From: Chitinophaga agrisoli
Lineage (GTDB): Bacteria > Bacteroidota > Bacteroidia > Chitinophagales > Chitinophagaceae
DNA: 64,000 nucleotides
Assembly (NCBI RefSeq): GCF_008386695.1
Contig: NZ_VUOC01000004.1
Location: 2,854,327-2,918,326 of the forward strand
Reading direction: 5' to 3'
Shown here: piece by piece, positions 63,221 through 64,000 of the stretch
How the letters are laid out: every line of letters starts with the position of its first letter
Numbering within the stretch: position 1 is the stretch's first letter
The notes under the pieces: model-generated
Told to the model about the DNA's origin: nothing
Database searches by the model: none
Seen by the model: the letters and a program-made list of their open reading frames with translations, nothing else
Translations under genes and position numbers: made by a program

Positions 63221-64000
63221 AATCTTGTTTTCAGCTGTTCTACCATCCTGGTTTTCCAGGCGGTATAGGTACCGGCCAGGATCTGTTCCCGGCAGGCTTT
63301 TACCAGCTGCAGGTAGAAGGCCAGGTTGTGTATGCTGGCCAGGGTAAGGCCCAGGTACTCGCCGGCGGCAAACAGGTGGCGCAGGTAGGCCCTGCTGTAG
63401 TTATTGCTGGCAAAACAATCCGTTTCCGGATCTATGGGAGAAAAATCCGTTGCCCATTTCTTGTTCTTGATGTTGATAACGCCCTGCCAGGTGAACAGCA
63501 TACCGTTCCGGCCATTGCGGGTGGGCATTACACAATCGAACATATCGATGCCTAAGGCAATGTTTTCCAGGAGGTTCCAGGGCGTGCCCACGCCCATCAG
63601 GTAGCGGGGTTTGTGCACAGGCAGTATTTCGCATACCAGGCCGCACATGTCGTACATCTCCGCTTCCGGCTCCCCTACGCTGAGGCCTCCGATGGCATTA
63701 CCCGCGCAGTCGCGGGCGGCTATCTCCGTAGCGGAAATGGTACGCAATTCCTTATAGGTGCTGCCTTGTACGATGGGGAACAGTGTTTGCTCGTGCCCAT
63801 AGGCAGGCTGCGTTTCCGCCAGGCGTTTAATGCAACGGTCAAGCCACCGGTGCGTGAGCTCCATGGATTTACGCGCATAATGGAATTCTGACGGGTAAGG
63901 CGGGCATTCGTCAAAAGCCATAATGATATCTGCCCCAATGGTGCGCTGGATGTCCATCACACTTTCTGGGGTGAAGAGGTGGCGGCTGCCATCGATATGC
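63217..64000 (-). CDS. tgt: Queuine tRNA-ribosyltransferase (TGT), C-terminal part
   Basis: The last 261 codons of tRNA-guanine transglycosylase; the frame is open at base 64000, and the 5' end lies outside. The enzyme exchanges G34 for preQ1 in GUN tRNAs. Visible motifs are HIDGSRHLFTPESVMDIQ, IIMAFDECPPYP, GGLSVGEP, YLMGVGTPWNLLENIALGIDMFDCVMPTRNGRNG and SIHNL. The zinc site that normally reads CxCxxC is TDCFAS here: only the middle Cys remains, while the His of IHNL is kept. Followed by the LptF/G permease gene. Confidence 0.95.
   Translation of the reverse strand, partial: HIDGSRHLFTPESVMDIQRTIGADIIMAFDECPPYPSEFHYARKSMELTHRWLDRCIKRLAETQPAYGHEQTLFPIVQGSTYKELRTISATEIAARDCAGNAIGGLSVGEPEAEMYDMCGLVCEILPVHKPRYLMGVGTPWNLLENIALGIDMFDCVMPTRNGRNGMLFTWQGVINIKNKKWATDFSPIDPETDCFASNNYSRAYLRHLFAAGEYLGLTLASIHNLAFYLQLVKACREQILAGTYTAWKTRMVEQLKTRL

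Overview
The window looks like a chromosome segment from a gliding-type Bacteroidota, most likely Chitinophagaceae and possibly Chitinophaga. The evidence is a SusC/RagA receptor, two PorP/SprF proteins, several proteins ending in type IX secretion (T9SS) sorting domains, and repeated TAnnTTTG promoter boxes just upstream of genes. The exact species cannot be read from the sequence. I see no rRNA, tRNA, CRISPR array, insertion sequence or prophage.

Layout. 1-5.0 kb: the start of a SusC receptor, two outer-membrane barrel genes and a deoxynucleoside kinase. 5.4-16 kb: housekeeping genes (trpS, gatC, two orphan Lol/Mac-type ABC ATPases, cobalamin adenosyltransferase, a DUF2795 protein, fabI, recN, a TPR protein, a zinc-ribbon/Nif3-like pair). 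16-18.5 kb: an M32 carboxypeptidase and a secreted rhodanese-thioredoxin fusion. 18.6-27.7 kb: T9SS cassette 1 (two giant PKD proteins plus PorP). 28-34.5 kb: peroxiredoxin, a miniature T9SS-sorted protein, two 23S rRNA methyltransferase-type genes flanking grpE-dnaJ, and a hicAB-type toxin-antitoxin locus. 34.6-49.1 kb: a VWA protein, hpt, a LysM glucosaminidase, an O-methyltransferase, a LOG protein, a Na+/solute symporter, a GH78 enzyme, a FAD oxidoreductase and phosphonatase-like pair, and a GlcD-type dehydrogenase. 49.4-58.2 kb: T9SS cassette 2 on the other strand, with the same gene order as cassette 1. 58.3-64 kb: recG, a mitochondrial-type citrate synthase, an LptF/G permease and a partial tgt.

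The two T9SS cassettes are the main functional theme. Each reads giant adhesin, then a strong terminator and a gap of about 320-330 bp, then a second giant adhesin tightly coupled to a PorP/SprF partner. The sequence fits surface proteins exported by T9SS with a dedicated outer-membrane partner.

The most unusual feature is in the non-coding DNA. Many intergenic gaps are filled by degenerate short-unit tandem arrays with locus-specific periods: 7, 8, 11, 16, 22-25 and about 74 bp. The 8-mer arrays, and one of the 7-mer arrays, are laid out as facing inverted arms. Some arms supply the stop codon of the adjoining gene. One pair forms a perfect 30-bp inverted repeat. A 16-bp-period array separates hicA from hicB, and the hicA promoter carries two near-identical 16-bp dyads 33 bp apart that look like an autoregulatory operator.
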